This document shows positions 43,712 to 52,913 of a DNA stretch of 64,000 nucleotides, in pieces. Under the pieces are notes generated by a model, which saw only the letters and a list, made by a program, of their open reading frames with translations, was not told the origin of the DNA and did not search any database. The position numbers were made by a program, and so were the translations under genes. Origin of the DNA: Qipengyuania_B sp965214525 (GTDB lineage: Bacteria; Pseudomonadota; Alphaproteobacteria; Sphingomonadales; Sphingomonadaceae); the NCBI GenBank assembly GCA_965214525.1, contig OZ243959.1:1116001-1180000 (forward strand), read 5' to 3'. Numbering within the stretch: the stretch's first letter is position 1; every line of letters begins with the position of its first letter.

Positions 43712-44845
43712 TCACTCTGTCCCGCTCTTGGCGTTCCTGGTAGAACCTTGCGCCATCGCGCTTTCGTACAAGCGGCGCAGCTGAGCGATGACCGCGTCGT
43801 GATCGTGATGGGCAAGGACATGTTTGCGGTTGGCCTCGCCCATGGCCACAGCAAGTTTGCGATCCCCGTCCAGTTGCAGCAGGATATCGCGCAAGCCTGT
43901 CCCGTCATCGTCCTGAAGATACACGCGGTCTGTCTTGGGCAACACATCGTTCACGGGCGCGCTTTTCGGTACGAGCACCGGTACGCTCGCCGCCATCGCT
44001 TCAACGATCAGGTCGGCGGACCTGAGCGGCACCAGCGCGTCGGCAAGACCGATGGCGCGCAGCGCCACGGGTGCCGGCTGGATCAGGTGGACACGGTCAT
44101 ACAACCCTGCCTCGTCCGCCGCGGCGTTGAGATCGTCGCGCGCGGACGCCGCGCTGAAAGCCAGCAGGTGCCAGTGGTCCGGCATGGTCCGCAGCGTCGC
44201 CAGCAGGGGCGCGAGATCGTCGATCGCATCGGGGGAAATGGCGGTCGCGATCCATCGTTCGCCGGGATGCTTGATAAGGTTGGGCATGGCGCCCGCCTTT
44301 ATCCGCCCTCCGTACGATTTGGCGTCCATGCCGAAGGCGATGCGCTTGACCCTTCCGATCGGCTGCTGCCAATCGACCAATGCGCGCGCTTCCCATACCT
44401 CGTCCGGTACCACCAGACCGGCGGTCTTGCCCAGTGCGATGCGCCGATACCAGTCGAGCCGCCGATTGCCACGCGGCAAAGCGCCATCGCAACCTTCATG
44501 ATGGATGAGTGGGGGCAGCGGGTAGCTGCGGCTGAACGCGGTGTACGCCATAACTGCATTCAATGTATCGGGGCCATAGGTCAGCACTATATCGAACGGC
44601 AGCATCGCACGTGCCTGCCGGTGTAACCGCCCCGGAAACGGCTTCCCCGGCAGAGGCGGGAAACTGTCCAGCACTGTAATCCTGAAGCCTTTGGGCGTGG
44701 TCGTGTCGCTTGCCGATGCCCCGTCAAGCAGAACCAGCGAGTGCACCGCCGATTTGCCCAGCGCTTGCAATATATCGAGCCAGCGTCGCTGCGCGTTCGC
44801 GGACATGGGAGGCGCAAGATGAAGGGCGCGTATGGGGGTCGGCAC
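43712..44845 (-). CDS. Glycosyltransferase family 1/4-like protein
   Basis: A 377-residue GT-B-like protein. Support comes from IRALHLAPPMSANAQRRWLDI at the N-terminus (residues 5-25, cited in part), a central TAGLVVPDEVWE, the ERWIATAISPDAIDDLAPL strand, and a donor-binding region with LADALVPLRSADLIVEAMAASVPVL and PKSAPVNDVL. The EX7E motif is modified (LIVEAMAASVPV). It likely acts in envelope carbohydrate synthesis; the acceptor is unknown. The start is a GTG. It lies 21 bases after the hydrolase stop on the same strand. Confidence 0.8.
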   Translation of the reverse strand: MPTPIRALHLAPPMSANAQRRWLDILQALGKSAVHSLVLLDGASASDTTTPKGFRITVLDSFPPLPGKPFPGRLHRQARAMLPFDIVLTYGPDTLNAVMAYTAFSRSYPLPPLIHHEGCDGALPRGNRRLDWYRRIALGKTAGLVVPDEVWEARALVDWQQPIGRVKRIAFGMDAKSYGGRIKAGAMPNLIKHPGERWIATAISPDAIDDLAPLLATLRTMPDHWHLLAFSAASARDDLNAAADEAGLYDRVHLIQPAPVALRAIGLADALVPLRSADLIVEAMAASVPVLVPKSAPVNDVLPKTDRVYLQDDDGTGLRDILLQLDGDRKLAVAMGEANRKHVLAHHDHDAVIAQLRRLYESAMAQGSTRNAKSGTE

Positions 44846-44866
44846 GGATACGGTCGCTATCGCAGT

Positions 44867-45742
44867 TCAGATGTGAGCCAAAAATGCAGTAATGGCGCTT
44901 ACCACTTCTGGTTCGTCCAGGCTTGGTGCATGGCCAGTATCGCGCACGGTAAGGGTTTGAGCCCTGGGCGATCGCCGTGCCATTTCCGCGAACGTCTCCT
45001 CAGAGAGCAGATCGGATTGTTCGCCACGGACAAGCAGCAGCGGCGTATCCGATAGGGCGTCGAACCCGGCCCATAGATCAGGGGGAGCAGCAGCAGCATT
45101 GTCATCCGCCGACAGGATCGGTTCGGCCAGCTTCATATCGTAATCGAACGCGATCCGGCCGTTCTGGCAAACCGTCATCGTGCGCTTGGCCATGCCCAAC
45201 CAATCTTCCAGTGAGTAGCCGGGATGGGATCGCCCATGCACTTCGGCAAGTGCTTGGGCGGCATGCACCCAGGTCGGATAATTGCGCGCCTGCCCGACAT
45301 ACTCCCTGATGCGTGCGAGCCCTGCAGGTTCGATCACCGGCCCGATATCGTTCAAGATGGCTGCGGCGATCGGCTCCGGATCCATCGCCGCCTGCATCAT
45401 GGTCATCAAACCGCCCATCGACGTACCGATCGCGACGTATCGCCCTATGCCCGCATGCGCACGCAAGGCAGCGACATCCGCGACATAGGTCGGCACGGTG
45501 TAAGTGGCGGAATGCGCGGAATAATCGCTGCGTCCGCGGCCGCGCATATCGGGCACGAGCACCCTTCGATCGCCCGCCAGATGCCCCGCCAACTGCGCAA
45601 AATCGCGCGAATTGCGGGTTAGCCCGTGCAGGCAGATCACCGGGGGGCGGTTCTGCGCTCCAAGATAGTCTCGATAACGCAGGGCGAGGCCATCGGCAGT
45701 CTCGAACTCGCGCCATTCGAAGCTTGGCTCACCCCCGGGCAT
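44867..45742 (-). CDS. Alpha/beta hydrolase
   Basis: A 291-residue alpha/beta hydrolase. The nucleophile elbow is AIGTSMGGLMTM, the oxyanion region is VICLHGLTRNSRDFAQLA, and the catalytic His is in VRDTGHAPSLDEPE near the C-terminus; an acid residue is likely in RGEQSDLLSEETF. Substrate not predictable. The ATG start is divergent from the SelO-like gene, with 109 bases between. Confidence 0.92.
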   Translation of the reverse strand: MPGGEPSFEWREFETADGLALRYRDYLGAQNRPPVICLHGLTRNSRDFAQLAGHLAGDRRVLVPDMRGRGRSDYSAHSATYTVPTYVADVAALRAHAGIGRYVAIGTSMGGLMTMMQAAMDPEPIAAAILNDIGPVIEPAGLARIREYVGQARNYPTWVHAAQALAEVHGRSHPGYSLEDWLGMAKRTMTVCQNGRIAFDYDMKLAEPILSADDNAAAAPPDLWAGFDALSDTPLLLVRGEQSDLLSEETFAEMARRSPRAQTLTVRDTGHAPSLDEPEVVSAITAFLAHI

Positions 45743-45851
45743 GCGAATCTTCTGGCGTAACGAGGTTGGGGTAGCAGATCATCGCACGCACGCTCTTGCC
45801 CAAGGGCGGCTTGCCTTGCAAGGCGCAGGCTACTTGCTTACCTTTCGACGC

Positions 45852-47246
45852 ATGGCGATAGCCCAGCAAGACAGCGCCTATCGCCCCGATGTGCCGATCA
45901 TGGATTTGGCCAGTTGGCTGGCAGATGAAGTGGAGCCGGCGCGGTTTCCCCAACACTTGCTGCGATGGCGGAACGACCGCGCGGCCGGCAGCGTCGGATT
46001 GTCCGGCCTGAACGATGCAGCCTGGGTCGATCACTTCGGCAAATTCGCCGCGTTGCCGGGCAATCTGCCGCACCCTTTGGCGCTGCGATATCACGGGCAT
46101 CAATTCCAGGTGTACAACCCCGAGATCGGCGACGGGCGGGGTTTCCTGTTCGCGCAATTGCGAGACGACACCGGTCGGCTGCTGGATCTGGCAACCAAGG
46201 GATCCGGGAAAACGCCATATTCGCGCACCGCCGATGGCCGGCTAACCTTGCAGGGCGCGGTGCGCGAAATCCTGGCGACCGAGATGCTCGAGGCGCTGGG
46301 CGTGTACACTTCTCGCACTTTCAGCGTGATCGAAACCGGCGAAGAACTGGAACGCGGGGACGAACCCTCCCCTACGCGTTCCGCCGTCCTTACGCGGCTG
46401 AGCCACGGGCATATCCGCATCGGTAGTTTCCAGCGGCTCGCGGTGTTAGGGGAACACGACCATCTGGCTTTGCTGGTGGATTATTGCCTCGCTCACTTTC
46501 CCGGTCCGGCGCCACCTGCAGACACGCCCGGCGGCGAAGAACCGGCGGTAATACTGCTGCACCAAGTCGTGGAACGGCTGGCCGATCTGGCTGCCAGCTA
46601 CACGGTCGCCGGGTTCGTCCATGGCGTGCTCAATACTGATAACATGAACGTCACCGGCGAAAGTTTCGACTATGGACCATGGCGGTTCCTGCCCGCATGG
46701 CTTCCGGGATTTACCGCTGCGTATTTCGATCATGCTGGCCTTTACGCTTTTGGGCGCCAGCCCGAAGCCATTCATTGGAATTGTGGACAACTGGCGATTG
46801 CCCTGCGGCCATTGACCGAAGCACCCCCTTTGATCGCGGCCATGAACCGGTTCGGGTCGCTGTATCAACGCGCTTTGGGGCGGCGCTGGTGCTGGCGGCT
46901 TGGTCTGGAGCCGAAAGGAGAAGAGCGTGACGGTGCGCTCGTGCAGGCCAGCGAACGGGTTATGGCGGCGCAGGATCTCGCGCCGCATAAGTTCTTTCAC
47001 CATTACCGTTTTGGCGATCACGCAAACGGCGCCTTTGAAGAGGCACTCTCAGGTTATCGCAGGAGCGAGGGGGCGGTGGCACAGGAAGACGGCGAACCCC
47101 CGTCGCTGGTAAACGAAGAGGTCCAGGCAATCTGGGCCGCCATCGCCAAGAAAGACGATTGGCAGCCGCTCCATGAAAAGCTTCAGACGATACGCCGACT
47201 GGGTACGTCTCTCGGACCCTATGCCGTGCCGCGCGCCCTTCGCTAG
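45852..47246 (+). CDS. selO: SelO-family protein (YdiU-like pseudokinase/AMPylase) with atypical C-terminus
   Basis: A 464-residue SelO-family protein. SelO transfers AMP to proteins and takes part in oxidative stress response. Conserved parts are YHGHQFQVYNPEIGDGRGF, LATKGSGKTPYSRTADGRLT (nucleotide-binding Lys and Arg), REILATEML, and HGVLNTDNMN...FDYGPW with the catalytic Asp and Asn. The C-terminal 60 residues differ from the E. coli protein and end LGTSLGPYAVPRALR, without the NPALVLRN-type segment or the Cys-containing tail. The start is the ATG of MAIAQQDS. Confidence 0.88.
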   Translation: MAIAQQDSAYRPDVPIMDLASWLADEVEPARFPQHLLRWRNDRAAGSVGLSGLNDAAWVDHFGKFAALPGNLPHPLALRYHGHQFQVYNPEIGDGRGFLFAQLRDDTGRLLDLATKGSGKTPYSRTADGRLTLQGAVREILATEMLEALGVYTSRTFSVIETGEELERGDEPSPTRSAVLTRLSHGHIRIGSFQRLAVLGEHDHLALLVDYCLAHFPGPAPPADTPGGEEPAVILLHQVVERLADLAASYTVAGFVHGVLNTDNMNVTGESFDYGPWRFLPAWLPGFTAAYFDHAGLYAFGRQPEAIHWNCGQLAIALRPLTEAPPLIAAMNRFGSLYQRALGRRWCWRLGLEPKGEERDGALVQASERVMAAQDLAPHKFFHHYRFGDHANGAFEEALSGYRRSEGAVAQEDGEPPSLVNEEVQAIWAAIAKKDDWQPLHEKLQTIRRLGTSLGPYAVPRALR

Positions 47247-47321
47247 CGGCGGTGGCCTAACCCGAACACCTATGGCAGAGGCGCTGTCACGAAAATCAAA
47301 CGCTCGACGAAAGCAGCACGA

Positions 47322-48734
47322 ATGGCCGAACAGCTCACATCCTTCGAACCGGCAACGGGTAACAAGATCTGGGAGGGGGAAAGCGGCGACGTGCGGGCGG
47401 CAGTGGCCCGTGCGAAAGCCGCTTTCCCGAAATGGGCGCAGGAATCGAAGGCCAAGCGGATCGAACTGTGTCGCCGGTTTGCCAATGTCATCCTCAAGCA
47501 GGATGGCCCCTTGGCCGAACTCATCGCACGCGAAACCGGCAAACCGTTATGGGAAGCCAAGACGGAAAGCGCGGCCGTCTATGCCAAGGTCGACATTTCC
47601 GCGATGGCCTATGGCGAGCGGACGCCCGACAAGAAGCTGAACAGCGCGCTTCAGGGCACTTCGTCGCTGCGGCACAAGCCCCACGGCGTGATGGCGGTGC
47701 TTGGCCCTTATAACTTCCCGGCCCACCTGCCCAATGGCCATATCGTCCCGGCCCTGATTGCCGGCAACACCGTAGTCTTCAAACCGAGCGAGAAGACCCC
47801 CGCCGTCGGCGAGTTCCTGGTACGTTGTTTCCACGAGGCGGGCGTTCCCGAAGACGTCGTCCAAGTGCTGCATGGCGGGCCGGAAGCGGGAAAGGCCCTG
47901 GTCAAACATCCGGATGTGAACGGCGTCCTGTTTACCGGATCGGCGCGCGCGGGCATCGCGATCAACCGGTCGCTTGCCACCGATCCCGGCAAGATCGTGG
48001 CGTTGGAAATGGGGGGCAACAACCCTATCGTGCTGCTCGATACGCCGCTCATCGAGGATGCTGCCACAACCATCATTCAATCGGCCTACACTACTGCAGG
48101 CCAGCGGTGCACCGCGGCGCGGCGGTTGATCGTGATCGATTCCATGTACGAGACAATCATCGAATCGTTGAAGGCGATGGCTGACCGGATTATCGTTGAC
48201 GAACCGTTTGCCGAACCGCAGCCTTTTATGGGCTGCGTAATCGACAATCAGACCGCCGACCTCTTGAGCGATAGCTTCCTTGCGCTGATAAATCGAGGAG
48301 GGCGGCCAATCAAGCACTTGCAAAGGCCCAATGCACAACTGCCATTCCTAACCCCGGGCATCATCGATACGACCGAGCTGGAGGAGCGACCCGATATCGA
48401 ACTGTTCGGTCCGCTGTTGCAGGTCATCCGCGTGCCCGATTACGCAGCCGCGATCGAGGAAGCCAATGCGACGCGGTATGGGCTTTCCGCGTCTTTGATT
48501 GGCGGGAATCCTGCCGATTTCGACCGGTTCTATGCCGAGACGCGGGCAGGCATCGTTAACTGGAACAAGCCGACCAACGGCGCATCGTCGACCGCACCGT
48601 TCGGCGGTATCGGGCTGTCGGGCAATCACCGCCCGGCCGCTTACTACGCAGCCGATTACTGCGCCTATCCCGTTGCGACGAGCGAAGTCGACCAGCCGCG
48701 CGCGACAATCGGCATCGGGCTGCGTCAGGACTAA
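47322..48734 (+). CDS. astD: Succinylglutamate-semialdehyde dehydrogenase
   Basis: A 470-residue NAD-dependent aldehyde dehydrogenase with AstD character. The catalytic Cys is in TTAGQRCTAARRLIV, the general base Glu in VALEMGGNNPIVLLD, and the nucleotide region in GPYNFPAHLPNGHIVPAL. The C-terminus has NWNKPTNGASSTAPFGGIGLSG, typical of AstD. In the AST pathway it oxidises N-succinylglutamate semialdehyde in arginine catabolism. No astA, astB or astE gene is in the window, so the rest must lie elsewhere or the substrate differs. Confidence 0.9.
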   Translation: MAEQLTSFEPATGNKIWEGESGDVRAAVARAKAAFPKWAQESKAKRIELCRRFANVILKQDGPLAELIARETGKPLWEAKTESAAVYAKVDISAMAYGERTPDKKLNSALQGTSSLRHKPHGVMAVLGPYNFPAHLPNGHIVPALIAGNTVVFKPSEKTPAVGEFLVRCFHEAGVPEDVVQVLHGGPEAGKALVKHPDVNGVLFTGSARAGIAINRSLATDPGKIVALEMGGNNPIVLLDTPLIEDAATTIIQSAYTTAGQRCTAARRLIVIDSMYETIIESLKAMADRIIVDEPFAEPQPFMGCVIDNQTADLLSDSFLALINRGGRPIKHLQRPNAQLPFLTPGIIDTTELEERPDIELFGPLLQVIRVPDYAAAIEEANATRYGLSASLIGGNPADFDRFYAETRAGIVNWNKPTNGASSTAPFGGIGLSGNHRPAAYYAADYCAYPVATSEVDQPRATIGIGLRQD

Positions 48735-48764
48735 AAAAAAACGCAACCGGTCAGACCGGTTGCG
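48733..48764 (-). terminator. Intrinsic terminator, minus-strand orientation
   Basis: A perfect 10-base-pair stem, CGCAACCGGT-CAG-ACCGGTTGCG (48742-48764), borders an uninterrupted A-run on plus at 48733-48741. Read on minus, this is a GC-rich hairpin followed by T's, a textbook terminator for the glycine-zipper gene at 48877-49332. For astD on plus the T-run is on the wrong side. It may still slow polymerase from that direction. Confidence 0.8.
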
Positions 48765-48775
48765 ATAGGCGTTGT

Positions 48776-48814
48776 GGGGACATTCATTCGACTTGAAGGT
48801 TTTAGAATGTCCCC
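48776..48814. other. Perfect 10-bp inverted repeat
   Basis: GGGGACATTC at 48776-48785 pairs perfectly with GAATGTCCCC at 48805-48814, leaving a loop of 19 bases. It sits between the terminator and the end of the glycine-zipper gene. It could form a stable RNA hairpin on either strand. It has no T-run of its own. Confidence 0.55.
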
Positions 48815-48839
48815 CGCGACCCGGTGAAGGGCCACGCCG

Positions 48840-48861
48840 CGATCGTGGGTGGGCACGATCG
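48840..48861. other. Perfect 8-bp inverted repeat
   Basis: CGATCGTG at 48840-48847 pairs with CACGATCG at 48854-48861 around a six-base GGTGGG loop. It begins the 3' untranslated region of the minus-strand glycine-zipper gene. With the repeat at 48776 and the terminator at 48742 it makes three hairpins in about 120 bases. Confidence 0.55.
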
Positions 48862-48876
48862 AAGTTCGTTACGATG

Positions 48877-49332
48877 TCATCGGCAACGGGTTCCGCCGGT
48901 CAGTTCCTTGCCCAGCAACGCACCGCCGGCCGCGCCCAGCACGGTGCCCAGGGTGCGGTCCCCGCGGCGGTCGATCTCGCGTCCCAGCAGCGCGCCGACC
49001 GCGCCGCCGATGATCAGGCCAGTCGTACCATCACGCTTTTCGCATCGATAATTGCCGTCCCGTCCGCGCCAGACCCGCGTATCCCGGTAAACCGGCTCGC
49101 CATAAGAAGTCCGGCCGTAATAATCGTCGTCGTCGTAATGCCGGTCACGCCCGTGATGCTTGCGTTTCTTGTGCTCCGCAGTCATGTCGCTCCAGGCAAG
49201 CGTCGTCGCGGGTGTCGCTTCGAAGGTGGCGGTTGCCACCGGCGCTACGTCCGCAAGGGGAGCAGCGGCTGCTGGCATGGCAAGGCCAAGGCTCGATGCT
49301 GTGAGGGCTGCGGCGATAATTTGAGGTTTCAT
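48877..49332 (-). CDS. Exported glycine-zipper 2TM domain protein
   Basis: A 151-residue exported protein. A signal peptide (cleavage near AAAAPLA) is followed by a His/Asp/Tyr-rich segment (KKRKHHGRDRHYDDDDYYG) and a C-terminal glycine-zipper domain with GLIIGGAVGALLGREIDRRG and LGTVLGAAGGALLGKELTG. Such proteins insert in or contact the outer membrane. One Cys lies in YRCEKRDG and one near the end. It starts at the ATG of MKPQIIAA, with GGAAAGGAAGG upstream; a longer frame to 49395 was rejected. Confidence 0.87.
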   Translation of the reverse strand: MKPQIIAAALTASSLGLAMPAAAAPLADVAPVATATFEATPATTLAWSDMTAEHKKRKHHGRDRHYDDDDYYGRTSYGEPVYRDTRVWRGRDGNYRCEKRDGTTGLIIGGAVGALLGREIDRRGDRTLGTVLGAAGGALLGKELTGGTRCR

Positions 49333-49522
49333 GGTAAGCCTTCCTTTCCCGGTCGCTGACGAGGGACCATGCATCGATCCGTTCGCTGCATTCATGTTTA
49401 AGCTGCTTTACCTGAACAAGATGCAACCACCGCGACAGAATTCATATTTGCGACGAGTTGAATGAATTTGAGGGGCCGTCGGAGCTTGTCCGGCGTTTGA
49501 GCTACTCTTAGGGGCGATCATT

Positions 49523-50443
49523 ATGGCGGCCGCATCATCTCCCCCCGATCGCGCGGCCTTGGCAAGCGCGTTGGGCGCTTATGTAACGTGGGGATTCCTG
49601 CCGTTGTACCTGCTATTGGTACGCGCGGTGCCGCCCTTTGAATTCGTCGGTTGGCGGATTATTTTCACCCTGCCCGTCTGCTTGCTGATCGTGGCCGTGC
49701 GCAGGCAATTGCCCGATATCGTTGCCGCCTTGCGCAACCTTCGCGTGCTGGCATGGCTGTTCTTGAGCGCGACCCTGATCGCGGTAAACTGGCTTGTGTA
49801 TGTGTGGGCGATCCAGGCCAATCAGGTATATGCGGCGAGCCTTGGGTATTACATCAACCCGCTATTCAACGTGCTGCTCGGCACGCTGTTGCTGGGCGAG
49901 CGGTTGAGCCGTCGGCAATGGATTGCCGTTGCCCTTGCAGGGGCAGGTGTGGCACTGCTGGTGGGCGGCGCGCTGACGACCTTGTGGATCAGCCTGACGC
50001 TGGCTGTATCGTTCGGCACTTACGGTATGGTGCGCAAGCAAGTCGCGGTGGGAGCCTTACCGGGTCTGACGATCGAATCGGTATTGCTGATGCTGCCCGC
50101 GACAGGGGTCGTCTGGTGGTATGGCGAAAGCCCTGCAGGTTCATCTTTCAACATCGATCCGATGCTGAGCGCCTCCATCGTGCTGGGCGGCGTCCTAACG
50201 GCGGTACCGCTACTCCTGTTCGCGATCGCGGCCCGGCGCATGCCTTATTCGACACTGGGCTTCATCCAGTTTCTTGCCCCCAGTATCGTCTTCATCCTGG
50301 GATTAACCGTTTTCAAACAACCCCTGGCCACCGTTCAGGCGATCTGCTTTCTGTTCATCTGGACCGCGGCGGCGATCTTTATCTGGGATTTGGCGAGCCA
50401 GAATACAGCCGGCGCCCGATCAATCGACAAGGCGCCACGATAG
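49523..50443 (+). CDS. rarD: EamA family transporter RarD
   Basis: A 306-residue membrane protein with ten TM segments and two EamA repeats. The N-terminal LASALGAYVTWGFLPLYLLL, RAVPPFEFVGWRIIF and LVYVWAIQANQVYAASLGYY followed by INPLFNVLLG are strongly RarD-like. RarD is of uncertain substrate; the name comes from chloramphenicol sensitivity in Pseudomonas. Its end overlaps the convergent pyrC end by 24 bases. The 190 bases upstream hold its promoter and that of the divergent glycine-zipper gene. Confidence 0.92.
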   Translation: MAAASSPPDRAALASALGAYVTWGFLPLYLLLVRAVPPFEFVGWRIIFTLPVCLLIVAVRRQLPDIVAALRNLRVLAWLFLSATLIAVNWLVYVWAIQANQVYAASLGYYINPLFNVLLGTLLLGERLSRRQWIAVALAGAGVALLVGGALTTLWISLTLAVSFGTYGMVRKQVAVGALPGLTIESVLLMLPATGVVWWYGESPAGSSFNIDPMLSASIVLGGVLTAVPLLLFAIAARRMPYSTLGFIQFLAPSIVFILGLTVFKQPLATVQAICFLFIWTAAAIFIWDLASQNTAGARSIDKAPR

Positions 50444-51457
50444 CGTCTGGCCGGCGTGGAAGGGCACGACCGGCCCCTCCCCGCCCTCCACCTGCGCGGG
50501 CACAGGTGTGGCGACCCGCTTGAGCGTTACCGTCCCCTCGTTCGCCGGGAGCCGGTAGAATGCCGGTCCGGTCTCGCTGGCGAAGGCCTCGAAATGATCC
50601 ATCCGGCCCTCTTCCTCGAAGACGGTGAGATAGCTTTCAAGAGCGAAGGGCGCGTTGAAGATACCGGCGCACCCGCAGCCGCTTTCCTTGGCGGAACGGT
50701 GATGCGGCGCACTGTCCGTGCCGAGGAAATATCGTGCCGAGCCCGATGTCGCCGCGCGGCGCAGCGCCAGTCGATGCTCCTCCCGCTTGGCAACCGGCAG
50801 GCAATAGGCGTGAGGGCGCAATCCCCCGGCGAAGATCGCGTTGCGGTTGATATGCAGATGCTGGGGCGTGATGGTCGCGGCGATATTGGTTCCCGCGCCA
50901 TCGACGAAGGCCACCGCCTGGCTAGTGGTGACATGTTCGAACACGATGCGAAGCTCGGGCAGGCGGCGGGTAAGCGGCTCTAGGATGCGTTCGATGAACA
51001 CCGCTTCCCGGTCGAAGATATCAATCTGTGGATCGGTCACTTCGCCATGCATCAGCAACGGCATGTCGATCTGCGCCATACGCTCCAGCAGGCCTGCGAT
51101 ATTGGCGATATCGGTCACGCCGCTGGCCGAATTGGTCGTCGCGCCCGCGGGATAGAGCTTGGCTGCCGTAAACACCCCGTCGGCGAAACCGGCAGCGAGA
51201 TCCTGGCCATCGGTATCGTCGGTCAGATAGCACGTCATCAGCGGTTCGAACCGTATGCCCTCTGGCAAAGCCTCCAGGATGCGCGCGCGATATTCTGCGG
51301 CGGCCTTCGCGCTCGTTACCGGGGGGTCGAGATTGGGCATAACGATCGCCCGCGCGAATTGCCGCACGGTATGGGGCAGGACCGCCTGCATCGTGGCACC
51401 GTCGCGCAGGTGCAGGTGCCAATCGTCCGGCCGGCGGATGGTGATCGTATCGTTCAT
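50420..51457 (-). CDS. pyrC: Dihydroorotase
   Basis: A 345-residue dihydroorotase that closes carbamoyl-aspartate to dihydroorotate in pyrimidine synthesis. It belongs to the E. coli-type class II: DDWHLHLRDGATM carries the first zinc His pair, then MPNLDPPVTSAKAAAEYRAR, a KLYPAGATTNS lysine (carboxylated in the binuclear site), LMHGEVTD, FEHVTTS, and FLGTDSAPHH with the catalytic Asp. I use the ATG directly after an in-frame GTG. Confidence 0.96.
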   Translation of the reverse strand: MNDTITIRRPDDWHLHLRDGATMQAVLPHTVRQFARAIVMPNLDPPVTSAKAAAEYRARILEALPEGIRFEPLMTCYLTDDTDGQDLAAGFADGVFTAAKLYPAGATTNSASGVTDIANIAGLLERMAQIDMPLLMHGEVTDPQIDIFDREAVFIERILEPLTRRLPELRIVFEHVTTSQAVAFVDGAGTNIAATITPQHLHINRNAIFAGGLRPHAYCLPVAKREEHRLALRRAATSGSARYFLGTDSAPHHRSAKESGCGCAGIFNAPFALESYLTVFEEEGRMDHFEAFASETGPAFYRLPANEGTVTLKRVATPVPAQVEGGEGPVVPFHAGQTLSWRLVD

Positions 51458-51585
51458 CACGCTAGCTGCGATTTACCTGCTGGCGCGGCGGAAGCGAAGG
51501 GTGAAACAGGCTTTGTCATGCCCGCGCCTTTGCGTTAGCTGACAGTCATGGTCAATCCGGTGCCCTTCGAAAGAGCGACGACCCC

Positions 51586-52329
51586 ATGACGGAAAGCCGT
51601 CTGTACGAACGGGCGATCGTTCGCCTTGCCCCGCGCGATGCCACGGAGAATGTCGGCTTGTTCCTCCAGGGGCTGGTGACCAACGACATCACAGGCGCTC
51701 TTCCCGCCTATGCGGCCCTGCTGAGCCCGCAGGGCAAGACGCTGTTCGACTTTCTGGTCTGGCCTTCCGGGACGCAGGAATTGCTGCTCGACTGCGAGGC
51801 AGCCGCTGCCGACGAGCTTGTCAGGCGTCTGTCGCTGTATCGGCTGCGGCGGAAGATCGAGATCGCGCGCGACGACGCGGTTGCCGTGCATTGGCAGGCG
51901 CAGTTGGGCGATGGCGGCGCGCCCGACCCCCGGTTGCCGGCATTGGGTGAACGATGGCTGGCCCCCGCGTCCGGTTCGGACAAGGCGGCCGACGGTGCCT
52001 GGCTTGCCCATCGCCTGTCACTCGGCGTGCCTGAAGGGCGCGCCGAATTGGGCGACATCTTGTGGCTGGAAACTAATGCCGTCGAGCTGAACGGCGTGGC
52101 GTTCGACAAGGGCTGCTATATCGGTCAGGAAAACACTGCGCGGATGAACTGGCGGCAGAAGGTGAACCGTCGACTGGTCGTGGTGCCGCTGGATCGATCG
52201 AACGAGCAACGCCGCAAGGCCACATACCCTGCGCACGACAAGGCCGTCGATCACTTGCGTCTGACGGATATGGAAGGGCTGGAGCTGCCGGATTGGCAAG
52301 CTACCGCACTCGCCGCTCAGGGCGGTTGA
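51586..52329 (+). CDS. ygfZ: YgfZ/GcvT-like folate-binding protein
   Basis: A 247-residue protein of the YgfZ family, which binds tetrahydrofolate and aids assembly or repair of iron-sulfur enzymes. It has the GcvT-like fold, with LFLQGLVTNDITGALPAYAA near the N-terminus and the diagnostic KGCYIGQENTARM motif with its conserved Cys at about residue 178. The length is slightly short of E. coli YgfZ, as in other alphaproteobacteria. Its stop overlaps the convergent TetR stop by 13 bases. Confidence 0.93.
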   Translation: MTESRLYERAIVRLAPRDATENVGLFLQGLVTNDITGALPAYAALLSPQGKTLFDFLVWPSGTQELLLDCEAAAADELVRRLSLYRLRRKIEIARDDAVAVHWQAQLGDGGAPDPRLPALGERWLAPASGSDKAADGAWLAHRLSLGVPEGRAELGDILWLETNAVELNGVAFDKGCYIGQENTARMNWRQKVNRRLVVVPLDRSNEQRRKATYPAHDKAVDHLRLTDMEGLELPDWQATALAAQGG

Positions 52330-52913
52330 ACCGCGTCGCCGATCGATTGGTTCAACATCGTCACGGCACGGCGGCGCGCGACGTCGCGCGGCAGGCCAAG
52401 CGATTTCGTCAGCGCCGCGCCCATCAGCGCATCGCCCAGTGCCAGCAGCACCAGGCTCAGGGTTTCCTCGTGAACCCGCAACACGTCCGTGTCGTGGGCT
52501 GCTGCCTCTTCGGGCGCGATCTCATCCACTAGTGCGTGAATGGTTTCCACGATCGGGTCGAGCGCGTCTTCGTTACCGGTCAGCAGCATCCACCCGGCAA
52601 GGGCTCCGGCCCCCTCCCGATCGAAAGCATCGAATGCCAGGTCGACCACTTCGCGGGGAGACCCCAGACCGGCGCGGCTCGCCCGTACGGCATCCTTGAT
52701 CGTTTCGCACACGGTCCAGGCGAGATGGGCGGCCAGCGCTTTTTGCAGACCCGCTGCCGAACCGAAATGATGCAGCAGGTTGGCGTGGGTACGCCCAATC
52801 CGCCCGGCAACCGCCTTCAAGGTGACGGCTTGGGGGCCGGCTTCGATCAGCAGCGAACGCGCGGCTTCCAATGCAGCCAGCCGAGATGCTTCGGGAGATA
52901 ATCGTTTGCGCAT
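52317..52913 (-). CDS. TetR/AcrR family transcriptional regulator
   Basis: A 198-residue regulator. The N-terminal HTH (about 9-58) has RLAALEAARSLLIEAGPQAV, TLKAVAGRIGRTHANLLHHF and GSAAGLQKALAAHL, the TetR signature. The C-terminal part is all-helical and contains the ligand pocket, which is not conserved enough to name an inducer. I use the ATG of MRKRLSPEA; upstream codons to 52994 do not look coding. No obvious target operon is adjacent on the same strand. Confidence 0.88.
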   Translation of the reverse strand: MRKRLSPEASRLAALEAARSLLIEAGPQAVTLKAVAGRIGRTHANLLHHFGSAAGLQKALAAHLAWTVCETIKDAVRASRAGLGSPREVVDLAFDAFDREGAGALAGWMLLTGNEDALDPIVETIHALVDEIAPEEAAAHDTDVLRVHEETLSLVLLALGDALMGAALTKSLGLPRDVARRRAVTMLNQSIGDAVQPP

